A model generated the notes under the pieces. It worked only from the letters and a program-made list of their open reading frames with translations. It had not been told where the DNA came from and made no database searches. From positions 1-37,355 of the forward strand of contig QEVM01000024.1 in the NCBI GenBank assembly GCA_003576805.1: DNA of 37,355 bases, written 5' to 3'. How positions within the stretch are numbered: position 1 is the first letter of the stretch; each line of letters opens with the position of its first letter. The position numbers were made by a program, and so were the translations under genes. The DNA comes from Pseudomonadota bacterium. GTDB taxonomy: Bacteria; Myxococcota_A; UBA9160; PR03. Shown here piece after piece: positions 24,770 through 31,706 of this stretch.

Positions 24770-25921
24770 GTGATCCTGACCTGCGAGCGCTGCGAGACGC
24801 GCTTCCGACTCGACGAGTCGCGGCTGCCCGCCCGCGGCGCGCGCGTGCGCTGCTCGCGCTGCAAGCACGCCTTCTTCGTGCGCCCGCCCGGCGCGACGCA
24901 GGCGGCGGCGATCGAGGAGCTGGCCGATCAAGGCGCGACGCTCGCGCGCCCCGCGCCGCCCGAGCCGTCGTGGGACCTCGAAGAGTCCGATCCGGGCAGC
25001 ACGATCCAGCGGCCGAAGGCCGTGACGGAGGCGCCCAGCGACTTCGAGGACGAGAGCGATTGGCGCTTCGAGGACGAGCTGCCTCAGCTCGGCGACAGCG
25101 GGGCCTCGCTCGATCTGCCGAACGGCGAAGCGCTGCCGAACGTCGCCGACGCCAACGAAAGCTCGTTCGCCGAGCTCGGGGATCCCGAGAGCTGGGACCT
25201 GCTCTCGAGCGGCTCGAACGAGGTGACGGCGACGCGCGCCGCAGCGGCTCCCGCGCCGGCACCCGCGTCGGCACCCGTCGAAGCGATGGAGAAGCCCGCC
25301 CCGCCGGAGAGAGCGCCCGCGGCTGCGGCGATCGCGACGCCGCGGCGTACCGACGTCGATCGCGTCGACGCGGGGGCGGCGCAAAGCGTGCGTCCGCCGA
25401 TCGAGCCGCCGGCGGCGGCTCGCGCGGCGGGCTGGATGGCGACCGCGTGTCTCGTCGTCGCGCTCGTGGCGGGCGCCGTGCGAACGCCGCCGGCGAGCGG
25501 CGCTCCGCGACTCGGCATCGTGTCGGTCGGCTCGCTGGAGCTCGCGAAGGTGTCGGCCAGGCTGGTCGAGAACGCGCTCGCGGGGCCGATCTGGGTGGTC
25601 TCGGGCGAGCTACGCAATCCGGCGTCGAAGCCGCGCGCACTCGAGGCCGCGATCGGCGTCGCGCTGCTCGACGCGTCCGGCGAGGCGATCGGCGCGGCGA
25701 CCGCGATCGTGCAGCCGTCGCTGCCGGTCCTGCGGCTCCGTGAGGAAGACCCGCTGCGCCTGCGCGAGACGGCGCCCGCCTCTGCTGCAGCACTGGCGTT
25801 CCGCGTGCTGGAGCCCGGCGCGCGGGTGCCCGTCGACGCCGTGTTCGCGAGCGCGCCGCGCGCTGCGGCGCAGATCGCGGTCGCTTCGCACCCTGTCCGG
25901 CGCCCGCCGGCGTCCGACTGA
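24770..25921 (+). CDS. MJ0042-type zinc-finger, DUF3426-like membrane protein
   Basis: 383-aa protein of the deltaproteobacterial zinc-ribbon/membrane family. The N-terminal MJ0042 finger has C5, C8, C28 and C31 (CERC and CSRC). A long acidic, then Ala/Pro-rich low-complexity linker spans about 40-220, with one membrane segment at about 221-237. A periplasmic-side domain of about 140 residues resembles DUF3426 (WVVSGELRNPASKPR, VALLDASGEAIG), which looks like an FxLyD-type beta domain. The start is GTG 24770 with AGGGAG 7 nt upstream. The biochemical role is unknown for the family. Confidence 0.75.
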   Translation: MILTCERCETRFRLDESRLPARGARVRCSRCKHAFFVRPPGATQAAAIEELADQGATLARPAPPEPSWDLEESDPGSTIQRPKAVTEAPSDFEDESDWRFEDELPQLGDSGASLDLPNGEALPNVADANESSFAELGDPESWDLLSSGSNEVTATRAAAAPAPAPASAPVEAMEKPAPPERAPAAAAIATPRRTDVDRVDAGAAQSVRPPIEPPAAARAAGWMATACLVVALVAGAVRTPPASGAPRLGIVSVGSLELAKVSARLVENALAGPIWVVSGELRNPASKPRALEAAIGVALLDASGEAIGAATAIVQPSLPVLRLREEDPLRLRETAPASAAALAFRVLEPGARVPVDAVFASAPRAAAQIAVASHPVRRPPASD

Positions 25922-25934
25922 AGCCGCCCTTCAG
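25918..25934. terminator. Symmetric hairpin spanning both stop codons of a convergent pair
   Basis: CTGAAG (25918-25923) and CTTCAG (25929-25934) pair around a 5-nt loop. The plus-strand stop TGA (25919-25921) and the tatA stop (25931-25933) lie in the two arms. It is only 6 bp and has no T tract, so it is at best a weak bidirectional terminator or transcript-end stabiliser. Confidence 0.3.
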
Positions 25935-26140
25935 GAGGAAGAGGACGAGCCGGTCCGGTTCGACACCTCTTCGGGCTTCTGCGGGGTGACGTCGATCTCG
26001 TCCTTGCCGGACACGCCGCTCTTGAAGTTCTTGATCGCCTTGCCCATGCCGGAGCCGATCTCGGGCAGGCGGCGCGCGCCGAAGAGGAGGATGACGATGC
26101 CGAGGATGATGAGGAGCTCGGTGGCTCCGAGGCCGAACAT
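25931..26140 (-). CDS. tatA: Sec-independent translocase subunit TatA
   Basis: 69-aa TatA/E protein that multimerises to form the Tat protein-conducting element with TatC. It has a short N-terminus, a membrane helix (about 6-22, [15 protein letters not shown]), the conserved hinge and amphipathic helix ([22 protein letters not shown]) and a polar tail ending in five Ser. The start is ATG 26140, with AGGAG 9 nt upstream. No tatC or tatB lies beside it. On the minus strand TTGACC lies upstream at 26200-26205, a good -35 with no convincing -10. Confidence 0.93.
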   Translation of the reverse strand: MFGLGATELLIILGIVILLFGARRLPEIGSGMGKAIKNFKSGVSGKDEIDVTPQKPEEVSNRTGSSSSS

Positions 26141-26236
26141 CGCGTGGATCTCCTAGCCGGAAGAGCCGACGACCGGAGAGTGGCGTTCGCGCGGACCCGG
26201 GTCAACCGCAGGCGCCGGCTCGGAAAATCGGGCCGT

Positions 26237-26242
26237 TAGAAT
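26237..26242 (+). promoter_or_regulatory. Probable leaderless -10 box of the phosphomannomutase gene
   Basis: TAGAAT matches five of six bases of the -10 consensus and ends 8 nt before ATG 26251. The intervening bases are CCGCCGCC, with no Shine-Dalgarno. Transcription would start within a base or two of the start codon. No good -35 is present. Confidence 0.45.
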
Positions 26243-26250
26243 CCGCCGCC

Positions 26251-27591
26251 ATGTCGATCTTCAAGGCATACGACGTGCGCGGAGTGGTTCCCGACGAGCT
26301 GCGTGCGGACGAGGTGCACCGCATCGGCCGCGCGGTGGCGCGCTGGCTCGGCGGGGAGGCGATCGCGGTGGGCCGCGACGCGCGCACCAGCTCGCCGGAG
26401 CTGTCCGATGCGCTGCTGCGCGGGATCACGGACGAGGGCGTCGCCGTCGCCGATCTCGGGCTGTGCTCGACGCCGATGGTCTACTTCGCCGTCGAGGACC
26501 TTCGGCTCGCCGGCGGCGTCATGATCACCGCGTCGCACAATCCGGCGCAGTACAACGGCCTGAAGATCTGCCGCGAGCACGCGATCCCGGTCGGCGGCGA
26601 CTCGGGCCTGCGCGACATCGAGAAGCTCGCCGGCGAGGCGATCGGTCCGCCCCGCCGCGCCCGCGGCGCGATCCGCAGCGTGGACGTGCGCGACGGCTAC
26701 GCGCGACACGTGCTGCTCGCCGGCGGCCGCTGTCCGCCGCTGCGGATCGCGATCGACTGCGGCAACGGCATGTCGTCCGTCGGCCTCGAGCGGTTGCTGG
26801 AGACGCTTCCGCTCGAGGTCGAGCGCCTGTACTTCGAGCCGGACGGCACCTTTCCGAACCACGAGGCCGACCCGCTCAAGCGCGAGAACCTCGACGACCT
26901 CGTCGCTGCGGTGCGGCGGAGCGGCGCACAGCTCGGCGTCGCGTTCGACGGAGACGGCGATCGCGCGATGTTCGTGGACGACGCGGGCGAGCCCGTCACG
27001 GCGGATCTGATGACCGGCCTGCTGGCGCGCGCGATCTTGCGCCGCAACCCCGGTGGACGGGTGCTCTACGACTTGCGTTCGAGCCGGGCCACGGCGGAGG
27101 CGATCGCGGAGGCGGGCGGCGTCCCCGAAATGTGTCGCGTCGGGCACGCCTTCATCAAGGCGCAGATGCGGCAGTCGGGCGCCGTCTTCGCCGGCGAGCT
27201 GTCGGGCCACTTCTACTTCCGCTTCGGCCCGCAGCTCGTGCACGACGACGGCACTGCGGCGCTCGTCGCGCTGCTCGATCTGCTCGCCGAGACCGGACGC
27301 CCGCTGTCCGAGCTCGTGCGGCCGCTGCGGCGCTACGCCGCGAGCGGCGAGATCAACCGCCGCGTCGCGGACGTGCGCGGCCTGCTCGCGGCGCTCGAGG
27401 CCGAGCACGCGGGTGCGGACATCTCGAAGCTCGACGGGCTGCTGGTCCGCCACCCGGACTGGTGGTTCAACCTGCGCGCCTCCAACACCGAGCCCGTCGT
27501 GCGCCTCAATCTCGAGGCGGCGGACGAGGCGTCGATGCGCGCGCGGCGCGACGCGCTGCTGGCGCGGATCGAGGCGTTCGCGGCGGGCTGA
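26251..27591 (+). CDS. Phosphomannomutase/phosphoglucomutase
   Basis: Alpha-D-phosphohexomutase that interconverts hexose 1- and 6-phosphates, feeding GDP-mannose or UDP-glucose synthesis (LPS, exopolysaccharide, glycogen). All four family motifs are present: the phosphoserine in TASHNP (S95), the metal loop DGDGDR (D233, D235, D237), the sugar loop GELSGH (315-320) and the phosphate loop RASNTEPVVR (409-418). GELSGH suggests the bifunctional AlgC-like PMM/PGM type rather than GlmM. Length is 446 aa, normal. The start is ATG 26251, in the conserved N-terminus FKAYDVRG. Confidence 0.94.
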   Translation: MSIFKAYDVRGVVPDELRADEVHRIGRAVARWLGGEAIAVGRDARTSSPELSDALLRGITDEGVAVADLGLCSTPMVYFAVEDLRLAGGVMITASHNPAQYNGLKICREHAIPVGGDSGLRDIEKLAGEAIGPPRRARGAIRSVDVRDGYARHVLLAGGRCPPLRIAIDCGNGMSSVGLERLLETLPLEVERLYFEPDGTFPNHEADPLKRENLDDLVAAVRRSGAQLGVAFDGDGDRAMFVDDAGEPVTADLMTGLLARAILRRNPGGRVLYDLRSSRATAEAIAEAGGVPEMCRVGHAFIKAQMRQSGAVFAGELSGHFYFRFGPQLVHDDGTAALVALLDLLAETGRPLSELVRPLRRYAASGEINRRVADVRGLLAALEAEHAGADISKLDGLLVRHPDWWFNLRASNTEPVVRLNLEAADEASMRARRDALLARIEAFAAG

Positions 27592-27602
27592 GCTTCCTCC
27601 GC

Positions 27603-28394
27603 TCAGCCGACGCCGAGGTGGGTCGCCACGAAGGACCACATCTTCTTGAGCGCCTGGCCGGGCAGGTCGTGGTGGCCGGCGTCGAACCAGGCGACCTCCT
27701 TCGGGTCGCGCGCGGCCGCGTGGAGCGCCTCGGCCGCGGCGCGCGGGATCCGCTCGTCCCGCGCGGCGTTCACGAACAGCAGCGGGCGCGGCGCGAACGC
27801 TCCGATGTGCGCGGTCGGATCGAGCGTCGGCGGACCGATGCCTGCGCCGCCGACGGCCAGCACCGCCGCGCGGATGCGGGCGTCGTACGGGATGTAGAGC
27901 GACCCGAGGATCGCGCCGAGGCTGAAGGCGACGTACGCGGTCCGCTCCGCGTCGAGGTCCGGGACGGCCGCGAGCGCGTCGAGCGCGCGCGAGAGATCCG
28001 TCACGGCCTGCGTCGCGAACTCGCCGAAGAGCGCCACGGTGTCCGGATGCGGCCGCGCCGGGGTCGCGAACGTGGCGAGCAGCTGGTCGGTGAGCTTGGC
28101 CGAGAGGCGCTCGCCGTGGAGCGGGAAGTCGATCGAAGCGACCGCGACGCCGCGGCGCACCCACGGGTTGCGCACGGGGCCCAGGTAGACGGCGTCCTTC
28201 GAGCCGCCGGCTCCGTGCTGCATCAGCACGAGCGGCACCGGGCCTGCGGCGTCGGCGGGGGAGAGGAGCACGCCCGGAACGCGGTCGCCGCGGCTCGTGA
28301 ACTCGAAGCGCCGCACCCGCATGCCGGGCGCGTCGGCGCGGGCGGGGGCGTCGGTGATCCAAAGCGCGACGGACTCGGGCGAAGGGTCGATCAT
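27603..28394 (-). CDS. Alpha/beta hydrolase (dienelactone hydrolase-like)
   Basis: 263-aa cytoplasmic alpha/beta hydrolase. The oxyanion region is QHGAGGSKD (59-67). The nucleophile elbow reads AFSLG (156-160, Ser158), with Ala in place of the first Gly of GxSxG. The acid is probably D213 in NAARDERIP and the base H241 or H242 in DAGHHDLPG. The fold and spacing resemble prolyl-oligopeptidase or dienelactone hydrolase-type esterases; the substrate is unknown. It has no signal peptide and no Shine-Dalgarno before ATG 28394. It converges with the phosphomannomutase gene (11 bp between stops) and starts only 32 bp after a strong terminator. Confidence 0.8.
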   Translation of the reverse strand: MIDPSPESVALWITDAPARADAPGMRVRRFEFTSRGDRVPGVLLSPADAAGPVPLVLMQHGAGGSKDAVYLGPVRNPWVRRGVAVASIDFPLHGERLSAKLTDQLLATFATPARPHPDTVALFGEFATQAVTDLSRALDALAAVPDLDAERTAYVAFSLGAILGSLYIPYDARIRAAVLAVGGAGIGPPTLDPTAHIGAFAPRPLLFVNAARDERIPRAAAEALHAAARDPKEVAWFDAGHHDLPGQALKKMWSFVATHLGVG

Positions 28395-28401
28395 GGCGCG
28401 C

Positions 28402-28407
28402 AGTCTA
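28402..28407 (-). promoter_or_regulatory. Possible leaderless -10 box of the alpha/beta hydrolase gene
   Basis: TAGACT on the minus strand (four of six to consensus) lies 7 nt before ATG 28394, with GCGCGCC between them and no Shine-Dalgarno. The -35 position would fall inside the arm of the upstream terminator hairpin. Confidence 0.35.
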
Positions 28408-28426
28408 TCGCGCGGCGCCGGCGCGA

Positions 28427-28465
28427 AAGAAAGAGCGCGAGGACGACGTCCTCGCGCTCTTTCTT
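28427..28465 (-). terminator. Strong bidirectional-type terminator after the sigma factor gene
   Basis: Arms 28427-28444 and 28448-28465 form an 18-bp perfect stem with a 3-nt loop; one side is A-rich and the other T-rich, so a U-rich tail is produced on either strand. It lies 17 bp after the sigma factor stop codon (28483) and is the clearest intrinsic terminator in the window. Confidence 0.88.
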
Positions 28466-28482
28466 CGATCCAATGGCTCGAC

Positions 28483-29067
28483 CTAGCGGGCCAACAACAC
28501 CTTGCGAGCGCGGTAGAGGTGCGACTTCACCGCGTCCTCGCTCTTCGATAAGAGGTGCGCGATCTCCTGGATCGAGCGGTGCTCCAGGTGGTGGAGCTCG
28601 AAGAGCTGCCGCTGCTCGTCCGAGAGCTCGGACGTCACGGCGTCTTCGATGCGCGCCAGGCGCTCGCTGTACTCGTACGCCTCGTGCGGGTCGGGCTCGC
28701 GCGCGACGCCGTGGAAGGCGCTCTCCACCTCGTCGTCGCCGAGCGGCACGAGGTTCGGCATCCGCTTCTTGAAGCGGCCCGCGACCGTGCGTCGCGTGAG
28801 ACCGAAGACCCATGCTCCGAACGGCGCCTCGCCGCGGAACGAGTCGATCGAGGCGAACACGTTGACGAACACTTCCTGCACGGTCTCCTCGGTGTCGGCG
28901 CGGTTTCGCAACCGGCGCGCGACGAAATGGAAGACTCGTGCGAAGTAGCGCTCGTAGATTTCGGCGAAGGCGCTCTGGTCTCCGGAGCGGAGGCGTTCGA
29001 CCAGGACTTCGTCGGCAACCGGACAGGAGCTGTGCAGCTCAGGGCTCGTCAGCGTCGGTGCAGCCAT
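28483..29067 (-). CDS. ECF-like RNA polymerase sigma factor
   Basis: 194-aa sigma-70 family protein with only regions 2 and 4. Region 2 spans about 24-100 (SAFAEIYERYFARVFHFVARR, ETVQEVFVNVF, FGAWVFGLTRRTVAGRFKKR); the 2.2 helix and the -10-reading segment are recognisable. A linker with acidic patches follows, then region 4 at about 140-190 (LSDEQRQLFELHH, SIQEIAHLLSKSEDAVKSHLYRARKVLL), a normal helix-turn-helix. The start is ATG 29067 with AAGGGGG 4 nt upstream. No anti-sigma or zinc-finger regulator gene is adjacent; a terminator closes the unit right after it. The regulon is unknown. Confidence 0.9.
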   Translation of the reverse strand: MAAPTLTSPELHSSCPVADEVLVERLRSGDQSAFAEIYERYFARVFHFVARRLRNRADTEETVQEVFVNVFASIDSFRGEAPFGAWVFGLTRRTVAGRFKKRMPNLVPLGDDEVESAFHGVAREPDPHEAYEYSERLARIEDAVTSELSDEQRQLFELHHLEHRSIQEIAHLLSKSEDAVKSHLYRARKVLLAR

Positions 29068-29092
29068 GCATCCCCCTTCCCAAGGTTTTCTT

Positions 29093-29147
29093 GCCGGGCC
29101 TCGCCGCCCGGCTCGCTGCAGGGTTCCGCCCACGGAGATCCCTGCAG
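29093..29147 (-). promoter_or_regulatory. Two hairpins in the sigma factor 5' leader
   Basis: Hairpin one pairs 29093-29099 with 29106-29112 (GCCGGGC/GCCCGGC, 6-nt loop). Hairpin two pairs CTGCAGGG at 29116-29123 with CCCTGCAG at 29140-29147, with a second inner stem TCCG/CGGA at 29125-29128 and 29133-29136. Both lie within 80 nt of the start codon. The first is followed on the RNA by AAGAAAA, not a U tract, so translational rather than terminator-type control is more likely. Confidence 0.5.
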
Positions 29148-29184
29148 TCGCTCACCCCCCGTGGAGAGGTGGCCAGCGGTCGGG

Positions 29185-29235
29185 GTCAGGTGTCAAAAAA
29201 CGTCACCGGCGAACGAAAATTGTCACCCGCGTGAC
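29185..29235. promoter_or_regulatory. GTCAC repeat cluster upstream of the sigma factor gene
   Basis: GTCACC occurs at 29202-29207 and 29222-29227, exactly 20 bp (two helical turns) apart. The second copy is half of the dyad GTCAC-CCGC-GTGAC (29222-29235). TGTCA also occurs at 29191-29195; read on the minus strand this gives TTGACA (29191-29196), a perfect -35, though no good -10 follows. The pattern looks like an operator for a dimeric regulator. Confidence 0.42.
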
Positions 29236-29257
29236 CCGCGGGGCTCGGAAGGAGGCC

Positions 29258-29280
29258 GAAACGCACGGACCGCGCGTTTC
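29258..29280 (-). terminator. Hairpin at the end of the parA operon
   Basis: GAAACGC (29258-29264) and GCGTTTC (29274-29280) form a 7-bp stem with a 9-nt loop, overlapping the stop codon of the last gene of the parA operon. No U tract follows on the transcribed strand, so it is a weak terminator or a 3'-end stabiliser. Confidence 0.33.
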
Positions 29281-29812
29281 AGCCGGTGAGATCCGCCTCC
29301 GTGAGGCCGGTTCGGAACACGGAGGCCAGCGCGCGGGGCGCGGCGGGGGGCAGGGCCGGCGCCGGCCGCCGGACGCGGGGCAGCGGCTCGAGCAGCTCGA
29401 GGTCCGGCTGCTCGGCGTCGCCGCTCCAGCGCGCGAGCCGGATCGGGTCGGCCGACGCCTCGCGCGCCGCGATGCGCAGCATGCGGTCGAACTCGCGCGC
29501 GACGAGCAACAGGCGCGGCTCGATCTCGCTCCGCAGCGACAGGCTGGGCGCCAGCTTGCACCAGTCCGCCACGCGCGCCGCGACCCAGGCGCGCTGCGCC
29601 AGCGCGCGCACCAGCAGCTCGTGTTCGGCGGCGAGCGGCTCGACCAGCACGACCCACGCCGCGCCGTCCGACGACGCGGCGATCCAGTCGATCGTCGCGT
29701 CCTCCTCGCCGACCACGTCCTCCGCGATCAGCTCCAGCGGCGTACCGAGGCGACCGAGTCGCGGCGCCAGCGCGCGTCGCAGCGCGGCGCGCCCGGCCTC
29801 GGCCTCACTCAT
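29279..29812 (-). CDS. Small protein of unknown function, third gene of the parA operon
   Basis: 177 aa, not recognised with certainty. The N-terminal 110 residues look like an alpha/beta fold: a hydrophobic strand with IDWIAASSDGAAWVVLVEP (about 41-59), then a long helix (HELLVRALAQRAWVAARVADW) and a second strand LLLVAREFDRML. Acidic D42 and E58 on the strands recall a PD-(D/E)xK nuclease core, but the Lys is absent, so nuclease activity is doubtful. The C-terminus is Pro/Ala-rich. The start ATG 29812 overlaps the upstream stop by 8 nt, so it is coupled to the MinD-like gene. Confidence 0.65.
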   Translation of the reverse strand: MSEAEAGRAALRRALAPRLGRLGTPLELIAEDVVGEEDATIDWIAASSDGAAWVVLVEPLAAEHELLVRALAQRAWVAARVADWCKLAPSLSLRSEIEPRLLLVAREFDRMLRIAAREASADPIRLARWSGDAEQPDLELLEPLPRVRRPAPALPPAAPRALASVFRTGLTEADLTG

Positions 29813-30530
29813 CGCCGAGCAGGAGCGTCGCGACGTCCGCGAGCGCGCGCGCAGCCGGCGTGTGCGCGTTCGCGAGCGCGATCGGCCGTCCCGTCACGAT
29901 CGAACGCGAGAGGTGGACGTCGTCGACCAGCACGCCGTAGCTCGTGAGCGAGCTGCCGAAGCGGCGCTCGAGACCGAGCGCGAGGTGCTCGAAGCAGTCG
30001 CGCGCCTCGAGCAGCGAGCGCACGCCGTACACGGTGACGCCGAGCCGAGCCTGCGGCGACTGGCTCGCCACCGCTTCCAGCGACGCCGCGGCTTCGCGCA
30101 GCGAGCTCTCGTCGGGCCGCACGAACACCAGCGTCCAGCCCATCAGCGGCGCGACGTCCGCGCCCTTCTGCAGCCACGCCGCCGGGAACGCCGCGAGCAC
30201 CAGCCCGCGGCCGCGCGCGGTGAGCCGGCGCAGCGCCTCGTCCGCGCACTGCACGAGCATCGACGGACCCGCCTCGACGCGATGCGCCTCGACGCCGAGC
30301 ACGCCGGCGTCGGCCAGCGCGGCGCCGCCGAGCGCACCCGGTGCGACGAGCGCCGTCCGCGCACTTTGACGGCTGGCCTCGACGGCGAGGTTCCAGAGGA
30401 GCGCGCTGCGCACCGCGTCCGGGCGCGCGAAGGGAATGCCGACGAGCGGCCGCCGCGCCGTGAGGGGATCCACGTCGGGACCCAGCTCCGGCGCGAACAG
30501 ATGGAGCACGTCTCCGAGATCGCGCGGCAT
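29805..30530 (-). CDS. MinD/ParA-like protein lacking a P-loop
   Basis: 241-aa protein whose overall pattern follows MinD/FlhG ATPases: PLVGIPFARPDAVRSALLW where the P-loop strand should be, internal LVLAAFPAAWL and TLVFVRPDESSLREAAASLEAV (the strand and helix after switch II), and the C-terminal SYGVLVDDVHLSRSIVTGRP with HTPAARALADVATLLL, which parallels the FlhG/MinD end. No GKGGxGKT is present, so it probably does not hydrolyse ATP. It could be a partner or regulator of the full ParA encoded 44 nt upstream. The start is ATG 30530 with GAAGG immediately upstream. An alternative is a BcsQ/YhjQ-like divergent member. Confidence 0.65.
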   Translation of the reverse strand: MPRDLGDVLHLFAPELGPDVDPLTARRPLVGIPFARPDAVRSALLWNLAVEASRQSARTALVAPGALGGAALADAGVLGVEAHRVEAGPSMLVQCADEALRRLTARGRGLVLAAFPAAWLQKGADVAPLMGWTLVFVRPDESSLREAAASLEAVASQSPQARLGVTVYGVRSLLEARDCFEHLALGLERRFGSSLTSYGVLVDDVHLSRSIVTGRPIALANAHTPAARALADVATLLLGDE

Positions 30531-30574
30531 GCCTTCGAAACGTCTCCCTCGGCTCGGAGCCGGACGGTCGATTC

Positions 30575-31666
30575 CTAGCGCACCACCAGCAGCGAATGCG
30601 CGTTGCCGGCGGGCGAAGCGACGCGCTTCGGATTCGCCGGATCCTCGCGCCACTCGCCGTCGACCACGTAGCGATACTCGTACGTGCCCGGCGAGAGCTG
30701 CAGGATCTTGCGCCACACGCGCGTTCCCTGCTCGTGGTGCGTCGACGAGACGACGCCGCGATCGGGCACCCAGCCGTTGAAGTCGCCCGCGATGCGCACG
30801 TCGTGCGCGCCGGCGTCGCGGAACTCGATCACGATCTCGCGCGGCGCGGCCGGCGCCGATTCGGACAGCGAGGCGAGCGGCGCGACGCCCGCGACCTCGG
30901 CGGCGAGCGCGGCGTAGTCCGCCGCCGCGTTCGACGCCGCGGCGAAGCGCGCGACGGGCACGCCGCGGCGCGCCGCCTCGCGCAGCTTCACGCTGTGGCG
31001 GATCACGGTGTCGAAGCAGGCGTCGCCGAAGCGCTCGCGCAGCTCCGCCAGCATCTCCCGCGCGAAGCGCGTGCGGCCGTCGTAGAGCGTCGCGAGGATG
31101 CGCACGTCGGGCGCGATGCCGAGCCGCTCCGCGAGCAACGCGATCGTCTCGAGCAGCTTCTCGACCCCGTGCATCGCGAAGTGGCTGGCCTCGACCGGGA
31201 CGATCACCTCCTGCGCGGCCCGCAGCGCGTTGAAGGTGAGCAGGCCCACGTTGGGCGGGCAGTCGACGATCGCGTACTCGTAGCTGCTGGCGACCTCCGC
31301 GAGCGCGCGCAGCAGCCGCTCGACGCGCGCCTCGGCGCGCTCCTGCGCGAGCTTCTGCTCGAGCGCCGAGAGCACGATGCCCGACGGCGCGACGTGCAGG
31401 CGTTCGCCCGCCGGCGCCACGACTTCGGCGAGGCGCTTCGCGCCGCCTTCGTCGGCGAGCACCTCGTAGAGGTTCTCGTCCACCGCCTCGGGATCGACGC
31501 CGAGCGCCAGCGTCGCGTGCGCCTGCGGATCGAGGTCGACCACCAGCACACGCGCGCCGTCCTCCGCCAGGGCGCCGGCGAGATTCACCGCGGTGGTGGT
31601 CTTCGCGCAGCCGCCCTTCTGGTTCACGATCGCGATGGTCCGCATCGAGGTCGCGTCGCCGGTCAT
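30575..31666 (-). CDS. ParA-family ATPase fused to a glycogen-binding (AMPK/CBM48-type) domain
   Basis: 363-aa two-domain protein. Residues 8-265 are a ParA: deviant Walker A KGGCAKTTT (17-25, with Ala where Gly is usual), VVDLDPQAHAT, YAIVDCPPNVGLLTFNAL (Walker B region) and VIVPVEASHFAMHGVEKL. Residues 276-363 are a beta-sandwich of the AMPK-beta/isoamylase early-set type: FRDAGAHDVRIAGDFNGW, then LSPGTYEYRYVVDGEWREDP and a closing LLVV strand. The two carbohydrate-stacking Trp positions of the AMPK domain are kept (W299, W339). The start is ATG 31666 with GGAGG 5 nt upstream. It heads an operon with the MinD-like gene; no ParB is adjacent. Glycogen binding is inferred. Confidence 0.88.
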   Translation of the reverse strand: MTGDATSMRTIAIVNQKGGCAKTTTAVNLAGALAEDGARVLVVDLDPQAHATLALGVDPEAVDENLYEVLADEGGAKRLAEVVAPAGERLHVAPSGIVLSALEQKLAQERAEARVERLLRALAEVASSYEYAIVDCPPNVGLLTFNALRAAQEVIVPVEASHFAMHGVEKLLETIALLAERLGIAPDVRILATLYDGRTRFAREMLAELRERFGDACFDTVIRHSVKLREAARRGVPVARFAAASNAAADYAALAAEVAGVAPLASLSESAPAAPREIVIEFRDAGAHDVRIAGDFNGWVPDRGVVSSTHHEQGTRVWRKILQLSPGTYEYRYVVDGEWREDPANPKRVASPAGNAHSLLVVR

Positions 31667-31688
31667 GCCCGCCTCCCACTCGTCCGTG

Positions 31689-31706
31689 CTCCGAGCGCGC
31701 TCGGAG
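31689..31706. repeat. 18-bp perfect palindrome upstream of parA
   Basis: CTCCGAGCG followed by its exact reverse complement CGCTCGGAG, with no spacer, ends 22 bp before the parA start codon. In DNA it is a dyad typical of a dimeric repressor or a parS-like site. In RNA it would fold as a 7-bp stem with a CGCG loop just ahead of the ribosome binding site. Autoregulation of parA is the simplest inference. Confidence 0.55.

Noticed and set aside
26236..28362. Minus-strand long frame opposite the phosphomannomutase gene
   Set aside because: The plus strand has all four mutase motifs; the antisense product is low complexity.
29279..29812. PD-(D/E)xK nuclease assignment
   Set aside because: Asp and Glu fit loosely, but the catalytic Lys is missing and no further motif supports it.
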